Below the pieces are notes generated by a model. That model searched no databases. It was given only the letters and a program-made list of their open reading frames with translations, and was not told where the DNA came from. The translations under genes were made by a program, and so were the position numbers. 64,000 nucleotides of DNA from Streptomyces sp. R28. Its GTDB lineage: Bacteria; Actinomycetota; Actinomycetes; Streptomycetales; Streptomycetaceae. Shown here piece after piece: positions 8,426 to 15,758 of the stretch (the first letter of the stretch is position 1; every line of letters starts with the position of its first letter). The DNA is taken from assembly GCF_041052385.1 (NCBI RefSeq), contig NZ_CP163439.1, positions 8,979,001 through 9,043,000 on the forward strand, in the 5' to 3' direction.

Positions 8426-9970
8426 ATGACGGCACCGCTGGATGTACTGGTGGTCGGCGCGGGACCGACAGGACTCGCGCTCGCCGCGCAACTGCGCGCC
8501 CATGGGGCCACGTTCCGCATCGTCGACCGCTCCCTCGACCGCGTGCGCGAGTCCCGGGCACTCGGCATCCAGCCCCGCACCCTGGAGGCGCTGGCGGGCT
8601 TCGGCGTGACCGACCGGCTGGTGGCCCGCGGCAATCCCGCGATGCGGTTGCGCCTGCACCTGGCCCGGCGCACCGTGTCGGTACCGCTCTTCGACATCGG
8701 GCTGCCCGACACCCCGTACCCTTTCCTGCTGTTCCTCTCGCAGGCCGAGACGGAGCACGTCCTCGGTGAGCACCTGACCGCGCGCGACGTGTCGATCGAA
8801 CGCGGCACCGAGCTGGTCGGGCTGGAGCAGCGGGGATCGCACGTCGTCTGCCGGCTGCGGAGCCGCGACGGCGCACAGGACGTCGTGTCGGCGCGCTACG
8901 TCGTCGGCTGCGACGGCGCCCACAGCACCGTGCGCGCCCAGGCGGGCATCGGCTTCGAGGGCTACGCCTACCCGCAGACGTACCTGCTCGCCGACCTGGA
9001 GGTGGAGGGCCTGGAGCCGGGCGCCGTGCACTCGTACATGACCGGGGCCGGGATGCTGTTCTTCTTCCCGCTCGGTTCACCGGCCCCCTGGCGCATGCTC
9101 GCCATGCGGCCGTCGGACGCCCCGGACGTCGAGGTGACGGTGCCGCTGCTGCAACAGATCGCCGAACGGTACGGTGCGGACGGGCTGGTCCTGCGGGATC
9201 CCGTCTGGATGACCGACTTCCGGCTGCACAACCGCGGTGCCGCCCGGTACCGGTCAGGGCCCTTCTTCCTGGCAGGCGACGCGGCCCACATCCACAGTCC
9301 GGCCGGGGCGCAGGGCATGAACACCGGCATTCAGGACGCCCTCAACCTGGGCTGGAAGCTGGCCCTCGTGTGCCGGGGCGCCGCACCGCAGGAACTGCTG
9401 GAGACGTACGGCATCGAACGTGCCCCGGTCGGCCGCCACGTGCGGCGGTTCACCGACCGCGCGTTCGTCATCGGCACCAGCGCGAATCCGGTCCTCCGGT
9501 TCGCCCGCGCCCAACTCGTCCCGCGTCTGGCCCCGTTGGCGGTGCGCGCGACGGCACCGCGCGGACGGGTCTTCCGCACCGTCTCCGAACTCGGCATCCA
9601 CTACCGCCGCAGCCCTGCCTCGGCGACGGGCACCCGACCGCCCCGCCGCGGCCCGCGGGCCGGCGACCGGCTGCCCGACCGGCCGCGGGGACTGCAGGCC
9701 CGGGTCGCCGCCGCCCCCGGCTGGCACCTGCTCCTGACCGGCCCGCCCCGCCTCTGGCCGGACCCACGGCTCGCCCCGGTCCTGGACGGCCGGGCCGACC
9801 TGATCACCGTGCACCGCCTCGACGACCGCGGTCCCTGGCCGGGCGTCGCCCAGGGACTCGTACGCCCCGACGGCCACCTCGGTTATGTCGCACGCGGTGC
9901 CGGACTGGACGGGCTGGGGGCCTACGTTGCCCGCTGGCTGCCGATCGAGCGGACAGGACACCCGGGGTGA
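8426..9970 (+). CDS. FAD-dependent aromatic-type monooxygenase
   Basis: 514 residues from the ATG at 8426. The N-terminus has the dinucleotide fold VVGAGPTGLALA, the middle has the second flavin motif (GCDGAHSTVR), and GDAAHIHSPAGAQGMN near residue 284 binds the FAD ribityl/phosphate. This is the class A flavoprotein hydroxylase family that acts on phenols, polyketides and rifamycins using NADPH. The C-terminal region ends in the thioredoxin-like extension common in these enzymes. A gap of 167 bases separates it from the MFS gene, so it may belong to the biosynthetic locus as a tailoring or resistance enzyme, but that is inference. Its stop overlaps the next start. Confidence 0.88.
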   Translation: MTAPLDVLVVGAGPTGLALAAQLRAHGATFRIVDRSLDRVRESRALGIQPRTLEALAGFGVTDRLVARGNPAMRLRLHLARRTVSVPLFDIGLPDTPYPFLLFLSQAETEHVLGEHLTARDVSIERGTELVGLEQRGSHVVCRLRSRDGAQDVVSARYVVGCDGAHSTVRAQAGIGFEGYAYPQTYLLADLEVEGLEPGAVHSYMTGAGMLFFFPLGSPAPWRMLAMRPSDAPDVEVTVPLLQQIAERYGADGLVLRDPVWMTDFRLHNRGAARYRSGPFFLAGDAAHIHSPAGAQGMNTGIQDALNLGWKLALVCRGAAPQELLETYGIERAPVGRHVRRFTDRAFVIGTSANPVLRFARAQLVPRLAPLAVRATAPRGRVFRTVSELGIHYRRSPASATGTRPPRRGPRAGDRLPDRPRGLQARVAAAPGWHLLLTGPPRLWPDPRLAPVLDGRADLITVHRLDDRGPWPGVAQGLVRPDGHLGYVARGAGLDGLGAYVARWLPIERTGHPG

Positions 9971-10467
9971 ACGGCTCCCGACGTCGATCCGTACCACTCC
10001 TCGTGCAGCCACACCGACCAACCAGAGCAAGCATCGCGACGGCCGGCAGTCTGGTTCTCCTGCTCCTGGCCACCGCGTGCGGCGGGGATGAGGACAAGGG
10101 AACCGCCGCGAAGAGCAGTCCGACGAACGTGTCCGCCACCGCGGTCGGCGTCGTGGCACCCGCGAAGGTCGAGGTCATCGCCGACCTGACGGGGTGCAAG
10201 GTCAAGATCCGGACCGATGCGGACGAACTGCGCGAGGGTGTCTGCCACACGGAGAAGGGCGACTACCTCATCACGACGTTCCCGCAGGAGAAGCACAAGC
10301 TCACCTGGCTGGACGCGGCCTCCGTCTACGGAGGCAAGTACCTCGTCGGCACCCGCTGGGTGGTCAGCGCGAAGCCCAAGCTGCTGGAGGAGCTCCGCCC
10401 CAGATTGGGCGGAACCGTCCAGCAGTTGCGGGGTACGGGCCCGGCCCCTGCGCCGAGCGCGTCATAA
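9967..10467 (+). CDS. Secreted lipoprotein of unknown function
   Basis: 166 residues from the GTG at 9967, which overlaps the monooxygenase stop (GTGA). A basic N-terminus and hydrophobic stretch lead to the lipobox LLATAC, with the acylated cysteine at residue 38, so the mature protein should be membrane-anchored and exposed. After a Ser/Thr/Lys-rich linker the domain contains a conserved-looking pair of cysteines (GCKVKI and EGVCHTEKGDY) that could form a disulfide, and ends in a Pro/Ala tail. No enzyme motif was recognised. Longer same-frame starts lie within the upstream gene and lack a signal peptide. Confidence 0.75.
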   Translation: MNGSRRRSVPLLVQPHRPTRASIATAGSLVLLLLATACGGDEDKGTAAKSSPTNVSATAVGVVAPAKVEVIADLTGCKVKIRTDADELREGVCHTEKGDYLITTFPQEKHKLTWLDAASVYGGKYLVGTRWVVSAKPKLLEELRPRLGGTVQQLRGTGPAPAPSAS

Positions 10468-10502
10468 CGGCTGCGACGTACTCCCGCTGCGGCGGCTCGC
10501 GG

Positions 10503-10865
10503 TCACTCGGCCGCGTCGCTGATCCCCAGCCGCAGATGCTCCACGTGGTACACGGCCTGGTCGAGCAGCTCGGCGACATGGTGGTCGTGCAGCGCGTACA
10601 CGACCGACCGGCCGCGCCGCTCGCCCACCACCAGGCCCAGATTGCGCAACAGCCGCAGTTGGTGCGAGCAGGCGGACTGCTCCATGCCCACCTCGGCCGC
10701 CAACTCCGTCGCGGGCAACGGCCCTTCGCGCAGCCGCGCCAGGATCAGCAGGCGGGAGGGGGTGGAGAGGGCCTGGAGGGTGGTGGCCACCTTGGCTGCG
10801 TTGGCCGCGTCCAGGCGTACGCGCTCGGTGGTGTCCTGCGCGGCGGTGACGGCTCCATGACCCAT
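10503..10865 (-). CDS. ArsR/SmtB-family metal-sensing repressor
   Basis: 120 residues from the ATG at 10865. A winged helix-turn-helix (ELAAEVGMEQSACSHQLRLL) is followed by a beta wing (GERRGRSVVYAL). Helix 5 carries D94-x-H96-x10-H107-x2-H110, the metal-binding spacing of CzrA/SmtB/NmtR sensors, which release DNA on binding zinc, nickel or cobalt. No metal transporter lies beside it; it diverges from the Ada/AlkA gene. An upstream in-frame start (Met 11 codons earlier) overlaps the candidate operator and is less likely. A direct and inverted ACATGAA repeat just upstream is a plausible operator. Confidence 0.85.
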   Translation of the reverse strand: MGHGAVTAAQDTTERVRLDAANAAKVATTLQALSTPSRLLILARLREGPLPATELAAEVGMEQSACSHQLRLLRNLGLVVGERRGRSVVYALHDHHVAELLDQAVYHVEHLRLGISDAAE

Positions 10866-10886
10866 GCCGGGTATCTTACCCACCGC

Positions 10887-10914
10887 ACATGAACACATGA
10901 ATGTCTCTTCATGT
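10887..10914. promoter_or_regulatory. Candidate ArsR-family operator
   Basis: ACATGAA occurs at 10887-10893 and again at 10895-10901, and its inverse TTCATGT at 10908-10914. The array sits about 20 bases upstream of the arsR start and in the divergent promoter region shared with the ada/alkA gene. ArsR-family repressors bind imperfect AT-rich palindromes in their own promoters. The repeats are seen directly; the binding is inferred. Confidence 0.45.
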
Positions 10915-11017
10915 GTCGCCGGGCTCGACTCGGGTGATCCGGCGGCTCCCAGCGCAGCCGAGGTTGATGTCGGATTCTCGCCAGCCCTCGTCGGCCCCGG
11001 TGGTCGATGCTGGACGC

Positions 11018-12517
11018 ATGCAGAAGGGGATGCACATCGACACGGAGCGCTGCGTGCGCGCCGTACAGTCCAAGGACGCCCGCTTCGACGGCTGGTTCTT
11101 CACGGCGGTCGTGACGACCGGGATCTACTGCCGGCCCAGCTGCCCGGTGGTCCCGCCCAAGCCGGAGAACATGCGGTTCCTTCCGAGCGCGGCCGCCTGC
11201 CAGCAGGCCGGGTTCCGGGCGTGCAAGCGCTGCCGCCCGGACACCAGCCCCGGCTCCCCGGAGTGGAACCAGCGCGCCGACCTCGTGGCCCGCGCGATGC
11301 GGCTGATCGCCGACGGCGTCGTGGACCGCGAGGGCGTGCCCGGCCTCGCCGCCCGGCTCGGCTACAGCACCCGGCAGATCGAACGCCAGCTCCTCGCCGA
11401 GCTGGGCGCCGGCCCGCTCGCCCTGGCCCGGGCCCAGCGCGCCCAGGCGGCCCGTCTCCTCATCGAGACGACGCCCTTGCCCATGGCGGACATCGCCTTC
11501 GCGGCCGGTTTCGCGTCCATCCGCACCTTCAACGACACCGTGCGCGAGGTCTTCGCCCTCGCCCCGACGGACCTGCGCGCCCGCGCCCCTCGCAGCATCC
11601 AGGGGGCCTCGGAGACCTTGGGGAACGCGGCCGGCGCCCTCACCCTGCGCCTGCCGTTCCGCGCCCCCCTCAATCCCGACAACCTCTTCGGCCACCTCGC
11701 GGCGACCGCCGTGCCCGGGGTCGAGGAGTGGCGGGACGGCGCGTACCGGCGCACGCTCAGGCTGCCGTACGGCCACGGCATCGTGGCCCTGACCCCGCGG
11801 CCCGACCACATCGCCTGCCGCCTCACCCTCAGCGACCTGCGCGACCTGACCGTCGCGATCAGCCGGTGCCGCCGCATGCTCGACCTGGACGCCGATCCGG
11901 TCGCGATCGACGACCAGTTGCGCACGGATCCGTTGCTCGCCCCCCTGGTCGACAAGGCGCCCGGCCGCCGGGTCCCGCGCACGGTCGACGAGGCGGAGTT
12001 CGCCGTACGGGCCGTGCTCGGCCAGCAGGTCTCCACGGCGGCCGCCCGTACCCACGCGGCCCGCCTGGTCACCTCCCACGGCGAGCGGGTCGACGACCCG
12101 GAGGGTGGCCTCACGCACCTCTTCCCGGCCCCCGAGGCGCTGGCCTCCGTGGACCCGGAGTCACTGGCGATGCCCCGCACCCGCCGTACGACGTTCACGA
12201 CGCTGGTACGTCAACTCGCCGACGGTGAGCTGCGGTTGGGGCCCGACAGTGACTGGCCGAAGACCCGGGCCCGGCTCCTGGACCTCCCCGGCTTCGGCCC
12301 CTGGACGGTCGACGTCATCGCGATGCGCGCCCTCGGCGACCCCGACGCGTTCCTCGCCACCGACCTCGGAATCCGCCGTGCCGCCCAGGAGTTGGGCCTC
12401 CCGTCGACTCCGGCGGCCCTCACGGCCCGGGCAGCCGCGTGGCGCCCCTGGCGGGCGTACGCCGTCCAGTACCTGTGGGCGACGGACAGCCACCCGATCA
12501 ACTTCCTCCCCGTATAA
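11018..12517 (+). CDS. Ada/AlkA fusion: methylphosphotriester sensor, AraC HTH, 3-methyladenine DNA glycosylase
   Basis: 499 residues from the ATG at 11018; an ATG at 11030 and a longer GTG-type start at 10901 are alternatives. The Ada zinc domain has C38, C42, C69 and C72, of which C38 is the methyl acceptor in this family. An AraC-type helix-turn-helix follows (residues about 85-190), then the AlkA N-domain and an HhH-GPD glycosylase with LPGFGPWT and a catalytic aspartate near residue 448. It senses methylated phosphates and excises alkylated bases. The ogt gene follows after 9 bases, so the pair is an alkylation-response operon. Confidence 0.92.
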   Translation: MQKGMHIDTERCVRAVQSKDARFDGWFFTAVVTTGIYCRPSCPVVPPKPENMRFLPSAAACQQAGFRACKRCRPDTSPGSPEWNQRADLVARAMRLIADGVVDREGVPGLAARLGYSTRQIERQLLAELGAGPLALARAQRAQAARLLIETTPLPMADIAFAAGFASIRTFNDTVREVFALAPTDLRARAPRSIQGASETLGNAAGALTLRLPFRAPLNPDNLFGHLAATAVPGVEEWRDGAYRRTLRLPYGHGIVALTPRPDHIACRLTLSDLRDLTVAISRCRRMLDLDADPVAIDDQLRTDPLLAPLVDKAPGRRVPRTVDEAEFAVRAVLGQQVSTAAARTHAARLVTSHGERVDDPEGGLTHLFPAPEALASVDPESLAMPRTRRTTFTTLVRQLADGELRLGPDSDWPKTRARLLDLPGFGPWTVDVIAMRALGDPDAFLATDLGIRRAAQELGLPSTPAALTARAAAWRPWRAYAVQYLWATDSHPINFLPV

Positions 12518-12526
12518 GGAAAGCCA

Positions 12527-13009
12527 GTGAAACAGCACACCGTGATCGACAGCCCGTACGGCCCGCTCACCCTCGTCGCCGAGGACGGCGTCCTGTGCGG
12601 TCTCTACATGTCCGACCAACGCCACCGCCCGCCCGAGGAGTCCTTCGGCGCCCGCGACGAGTCCCCCTTCGCCGAGGCCGAGGACCAGCTGGCGGCCTAT
12701 TTCGCGGGCGAGTTGAAGGCATTCACCCTCGAACTGAGCCTGCGCGGAACGCCGTTCCAGTGCCGCGTCTGGGAGCGACTGCGGGAGATCCCGTACGGCG
12801 AGACCCGCTCCTACGGCCAACTCGCCGACTCCCTCGGCAACTCCGGTGCCTCCCGCGCGGTCGGCCTCGCCAACGGCAAGAACCCGGTCGGCATCATCGT
12901 CCCGTGCCACCGCGTCGTCGGTGCGAACGGTGGCCTCACCGGCTACGGCGGCGGCCTGGACCGCAAGCAGCGGCTGCTCGACTTCGAGAGCGCGGCGGCG
13001 TTGTTCTGA
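12527..13009 (+). CDS. ogt: Methylated-DNA-protein-cysteine S-methyltransferase
   Basis: 160 residues with the suicide-acceptor motif IIVPCHRVVG (cysteine near residue 126) and the RAVGLANGKNP helix typical of Ogt/AGT proteins. It removes methyl groups from O6-methylguanine by irreversible transfer to its own cysteine. The start is 9 bases after the ada/alkA stop, preceded by a purine-rich AAGGAAAG ribosome site, so the two repair genes are co-transcribed and probably co-induced by alkylation damage. Confidence 0.93.
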   Translation: MKQHTVIDSPYGPLTLVAEDGVLCGLYMSDQRHRPPEESFGARDESPFAEAEDQLAAYFAGELKAFTLELSLRGTPFQCRVWERLREIPYGETRSYGQLADSLGNSGASRAVGLANGKNPVGIIVPCHRVVGANGGLTGYGGGLDRKQRLLDFESAAALF

Positions 13010-13021
13010 ACCGGCGCCGGC

Positions 13022-13393
13022 TCAGCCGGCCGCCCGCTCCGCCGCACCGCGCTCCACGCAGAACTCGTTGCCCTCCGGATCGGCGAGGACCGCCCAGCCC
13101 CTGCCGTCCGGGTTGCGGCGGTCGTCGACCAGCGTGGCCCCGAGGGCGAGCACACGCTCGACCTCCTCGTCCCGGGTGCGGTCCTGCGGCTGGAGGTCCA
13201 GGTGCACCCGGTTCTTGACGGTCTTGGGCTCCGGGACGGTGACGAACAGCAGGCCCGCCCCCTCGATCAGCACCTCCTCGTCACCCGGCTTGTCGTCCTT
13301 GTGTACGGGCAGGTCCAGCACCTGGGACCAGAAGCCGGCGAGAGCGTAGGCGTCGGCGGAGTCGATCGTCATATGGCGGATCGCAGAAGTCAT
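13022..13393 (-). CDS. VOC/glyoxalase-fold protein
   Basis: 123 residues from the ATG at 13393. It shows one beta-alpha-beta-beta-beta module pair of the vicinal-oxygen-chelate fold, with the MTIDSADAYALAGFW opening, HLDLQPQDRTRDEEVERV in the middle and the DPEGNEFCV ending typical of the 'glyoxalase-like' subfamily common in Streptomyces. The HLD and E of EFCV could be metal ligands, but such proteins range from resistance proteins to isomerases and no specific activity can be named. It converges on ogt with a 12-base gap. A much longer same-frame extension runs antisense through the sirtuin and is not used. Confidence 0.82.
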   Translation of the reverse strand: MTSAIRHMTIDSADAYALAGFWSQVLDLPVHKDDKPGDEEVLIEGAGLLFVTVPEPKTVKNRVHLDLQPQDRTRDEEVERVLALGATLVDDRRNPDGRGWAVLADPEGNEFCVERGAAERAAG

Positions 13394-13437
13394 GGCACGG
13401 ATTCTGATCCACGCGGCGATCCCCCGCACCAGCATTT

Positions 13438-14163
13438 CTACTGGGCGAGTTCGCGCAGCAGCTTCGGCAGCGCCGTGCCGATGGGTTCCCGTACGACGTC
13501 GTCGGCGCGGTCGTCGTACGGCGTCGGCTCGGCGTTGACGATGACGAGCCGGGCGCCGTGGTCGGCGGCGACGCCCGCGAGGCCGGCGGCGGGCTGGACC
13601 TGGAGGCTGGTCCCGACGGCGATGAACAGCTGGCAGGCCTTGGTGATCGCGACCGCCTCGCCGAGGACCACCGGATCGAGCCGTTCGCCGAACATCACCG
13701 TCGCGGACTTGAGGATGCCGCCGCACTCCAGGCACGGCGGGTCGTCCTCGCCGGCCTCGACGCGTGCGAGGGCGTCCTCCATCGGACCGCGCGCATGGCA
13801 CTTCGTGCAGAGCACACTCCGGGCGCTGCCATGCAGTTCGAGCACCTTGCGGGCGGGCATCCCGGCGAGCTGGTGCAGCCCGTCCACGTTCTGCGTGATC
13901 ACCCGCACCGGCACTCCGGAGCGCTCCAGCTCGGCCACCGCCCGGTGCGCCGCGTTGGGCTCGGCCTTGAGCGTCCGGTTCTTGCGCCGCATCTGCCACG
14001 AGCGCCGCCGGATCTCCGGATCGCCCATGTAGTACTCGTACGTCACGAGCTTCTCGGCCTCCGGATCTCGCCGCCACAGCCCGTTCGGCCCGCGGTAATC
14101 AGGGATCCCGGAATCCGTGGAGATGCCTGCGCCACTGAGGACGGCTACGAGGGGCCTGTTCAT
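13438..14163 (-). CDS. Sir2-family NAD-dependent protein deacylase (sirtuin)
   Basis: 241 residues. GAGIS (residues 11-15) and TQNVDGLH (90-97) bind NAD, H111 in LHG is the catalytic base, and C119, C122, C144 and C147 form the structural zinc site, so all key residues are present. It removes acyl groups from lysines, releasing nicotinamide and O-acyl-ADP-ribose. In Streptomyces such enzymes reverse acetylation of acyl-CoA synthetases and other central enzymes. The gene is monocistronic here, but a Nudix hydrolase and an ADP-ribosylglycohydrolase lie about 1 kb away. Confidence 0.93.
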   Translation of the reverse strand: MNRPLVAVLSGAGISTDSGIPDYRGPNGLWRRDPEAEKLVTYEYYMGDPEIRRRSWQMRRKNRTLKAEPNAAHRAVAELERSGVPVRVITQNVDGLHQLAGMPARKVLELHGSARSVLCTKCHARGPMEDALARVEAGEDDPPCLECGGILKSATVMFGERLDPVVLGEAVAITKACQLFIAVGTSLQVQPAAGLAGVAADHGARLVIVNAEPTPYDDRADDVVREPIGTALPKLLRELAQ

Positions 14164-14580
14164 GGGCCGAGAGTAGGACGCTCGACCGCCCTGGGGCGAG
14201 CGAGTATCTCTCCACTCCGTTACCGGACTCGCCCCGGGGGATCACGCGCCTCTGCGGGACCTCGCGCGCCCGCACGGACGCCCTCCCGCGGACCCGGACT
14301 CACGCCCGGCCCGACGGCGCCGGCAACGAGATCCCGTGCACCACGGTGGCCGCCGGCGTGTCCCGAGCCGGCGGATGGTCGCGCCGGGATGATGGCGAAG
14401 TCATCGCTCACCTCCCAGGTGATCAGCCACGCCCCGTCCCCCCCCAGGTCTGCTGGGCGGCCGGGACGCGTGGCCAGATGCCGTAGCGCCGCCGTCCGGG
14501 GAACGACCTGCTCACCGCCTGACAGGGCCCGTCACGCTCGTGCACCTCCGGTACGGGAGAAGGCGATGGCGTCGTCGACG
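14164..14580. other. Non-coding or decayed spacer
   Basis: No reading frame here shows convincing codon bias or a recognisable domain. It joins the sirtuin promoter region to a set of pseudogenes on its right and holds an 8-base C run near 14447. The short open frames on both strands have no family resemblance that I can see. Confidence 0.5.
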
Positions 14581-14589
14581 TCACGGGAC

Positions 14590-14870
14590 GACGGCGATGC
14601 CGGGCTCCGCACAGGCCGTCAGGAGCCCGGCCGTCGTCACGCTTGCCGGCGTGGAAGTCGTCGTGCATGGCGGCGACGGGCGTGATCGCACGGGCCTCGG
14701 CGAGGTGCATCGCGGCGAGTGCTCCGAAGCGTTCGGCGACGGACTCGCCGTATTGCGGTTCCATCGTGGGGGGGGGACAGCCGTACGGCTCCGAAGCCGA
14801 TGCGGTTCATCCGCAGGTTGCCGCCGAGCAGGGAGTCGAGCGGGAAGTTGTGAGGCGGGGCAATCAGGAC
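14590..14870 (-). pseudogene. Aldo/keto reductase remnant
   Basis: Reading the minus strand from about 14865, successive frames give an N-terminus like LGGNLRMNRIGFGAVRL, then YGESVAERFGALAAMH, then AEARAITPVAAMHDDFHAGK and, after a frameshift near 14630, AGLLTACAEPGIAVVP. These match in order the start, the middle and the later region of short actinobacterial aldo/keto reductases. The stretch between the first two, which should carry the catalytic Asp-Tyr-Lys-His set, is missing. A 9-base G run at about 14768 marks one break. The identification rests on remembered family patterns. Confidence 0.6.
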
Positions 14871-14877
14871 TCGTCAG

Positions 14878-15172
14878 TCCGTGACGACGGCGTCGCGGTG
14901 AATCCACTCGGGGCTGTGGGCCGACTTGTACATGAAGTCGGCGACGTCCGCGCGGCTGATCGTCGGGTTGCCCTTCATAAGGAGGCGCTCGCCGACGAGG
15001 TAGCCGCCCTTGGCGGGGCCCTTGGTGAGCTTGGGCCTGATCCGCGGCTGATCAACACGGCGTGGCTGACGGAGCGGCTCTTGATCTCCCGGCCCATGGC
15101 CGGCCGCCACTTCGTGCCGCCGCCGACGGGGGCGAGCCACCGGCGCCACTGAGGACGGCGACGAAGGGCATG
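14878..15172 (-). pseudogene. NAD(P)H-binding (NmrA/YbjT-like) protein remnant
   Basis: The minus strand ends in RPKLTKGPAKGGYLVGERL followed by TISRADVADFMYKSAHSPEW and IHRDAVVTD, the characteristic C-terminus of atypical SDR/NmrA-like NAD(P)H-binding proteins. The preceding segment (GREIKSRSVSHAVLI) is in another frame, so a frameshift lies near 15050. The Rossmann N-terminal half is absent. The aldo/keto reductase remnant begins directly after the stop, so the two were probably once co-transcribed. Confidence 0.6.
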
Positions 15173-15224
15173 AGTGGCGTCGAGGGCTGATCCCGCCCCG
15201 CCCCGACGTGTCCCGCCCCCCGGG

Positions 15225-15719
15225 TCACCCCACCCGGTGACCGTTCTCCAGCTCCGCCGTCCCGCCGCCGTCCGCGAGGATGTCCAGGGCGGCCAGGACA
15301 CGGCGACCCAGGGCGCCGGGCAGATGACCGGTGATCTCGTCGCGCGGAACCAGCCGCCAGGACAGCAGCTCCTCCTCCTGCAACCGGATCGCCTTGAAGT
15401 CGTCCTCGCCGAGGACCCCGCCGTCGTACAGGTACGCCACCAGCGGCGGCCGCCCCGTCCCGTGCACCCAGTCCACCGCGAGCAGCCGGCCCAGCTCGCG
15501 GTCGAGGCCGATCTCCTCGGCCGTCTCACGGCGCGCGCCCTGCCGTGGGGTCTCACCGTCGTCGGACTCGATCGTGCCGCCCGGAAGCGCCCAGCCCTCA
15601 CGGTAGTTGGGCTCCACGAGCAGCACCCGGCCTTCCTCGTCACGGAAGAGGGCAGCGGCCCCGGCGAGGACGCGGGGGAGACCCGCGATGTACGTGGCGA
15701 AGTCTGGCGTGGTGGTCAT
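15225..15719 (-). CDS. Nudix hydrolase
   Basis: 164 residues. The Nudix box is present as GGTIESDDGETPRQGARRET followed by AEEIGL, with the metal-binding E-x7-REx2EExG core intact and a two-residue expansion before it. Nudix enzymes hydrolyse a nucleoside diphosphate linked to another group, such as ADP-ribose, NADH, (d)NTPs or sugar nucleotides; the exact substrate cannot be read here. It lies 39 bases downstream of an ADP-ribosylglycohydrolase on the same strand and is probably co-transcribed with it, which favours an ADP-ribose-type substrate. Confidence 0.87.
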   Translation of the reverse strand: MTTTPDFATYIAGLPRVLAGAAALFRDEEGRVLLVEPNYREGWALPGGTIESDDGETPRQGARRETAEEIGLDRELGRLLAVDWVHGTGRPPLVAYLYDGGVLGEDDFKAIRLQEEELLSWRLVPRDEITGHLPGALGRRVLAALDILADGGGTAELENGHRVG

Positions 15720-15758
15720 TGAGGAAGGGTAACCAGCCTGCGCGACCGCACCTCGGCC

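Noticed and set aside
6948..9080. A 710-codon minus-strand open frame across the C, MFS and monooxygenase genes
   Set aside because: It crosses several well-supported plus-strand genes, has no domain, and is Arg/Pro/Ser-rich as expected of a shadow frame.
14423..14764. A 113-codon minus-strand gene
   Set aside because: Its first part is a piece of an aldo/keto reductase that begins in the middle of the fold and is followed by a frameshift, so it is reported as a pseudogene instead.
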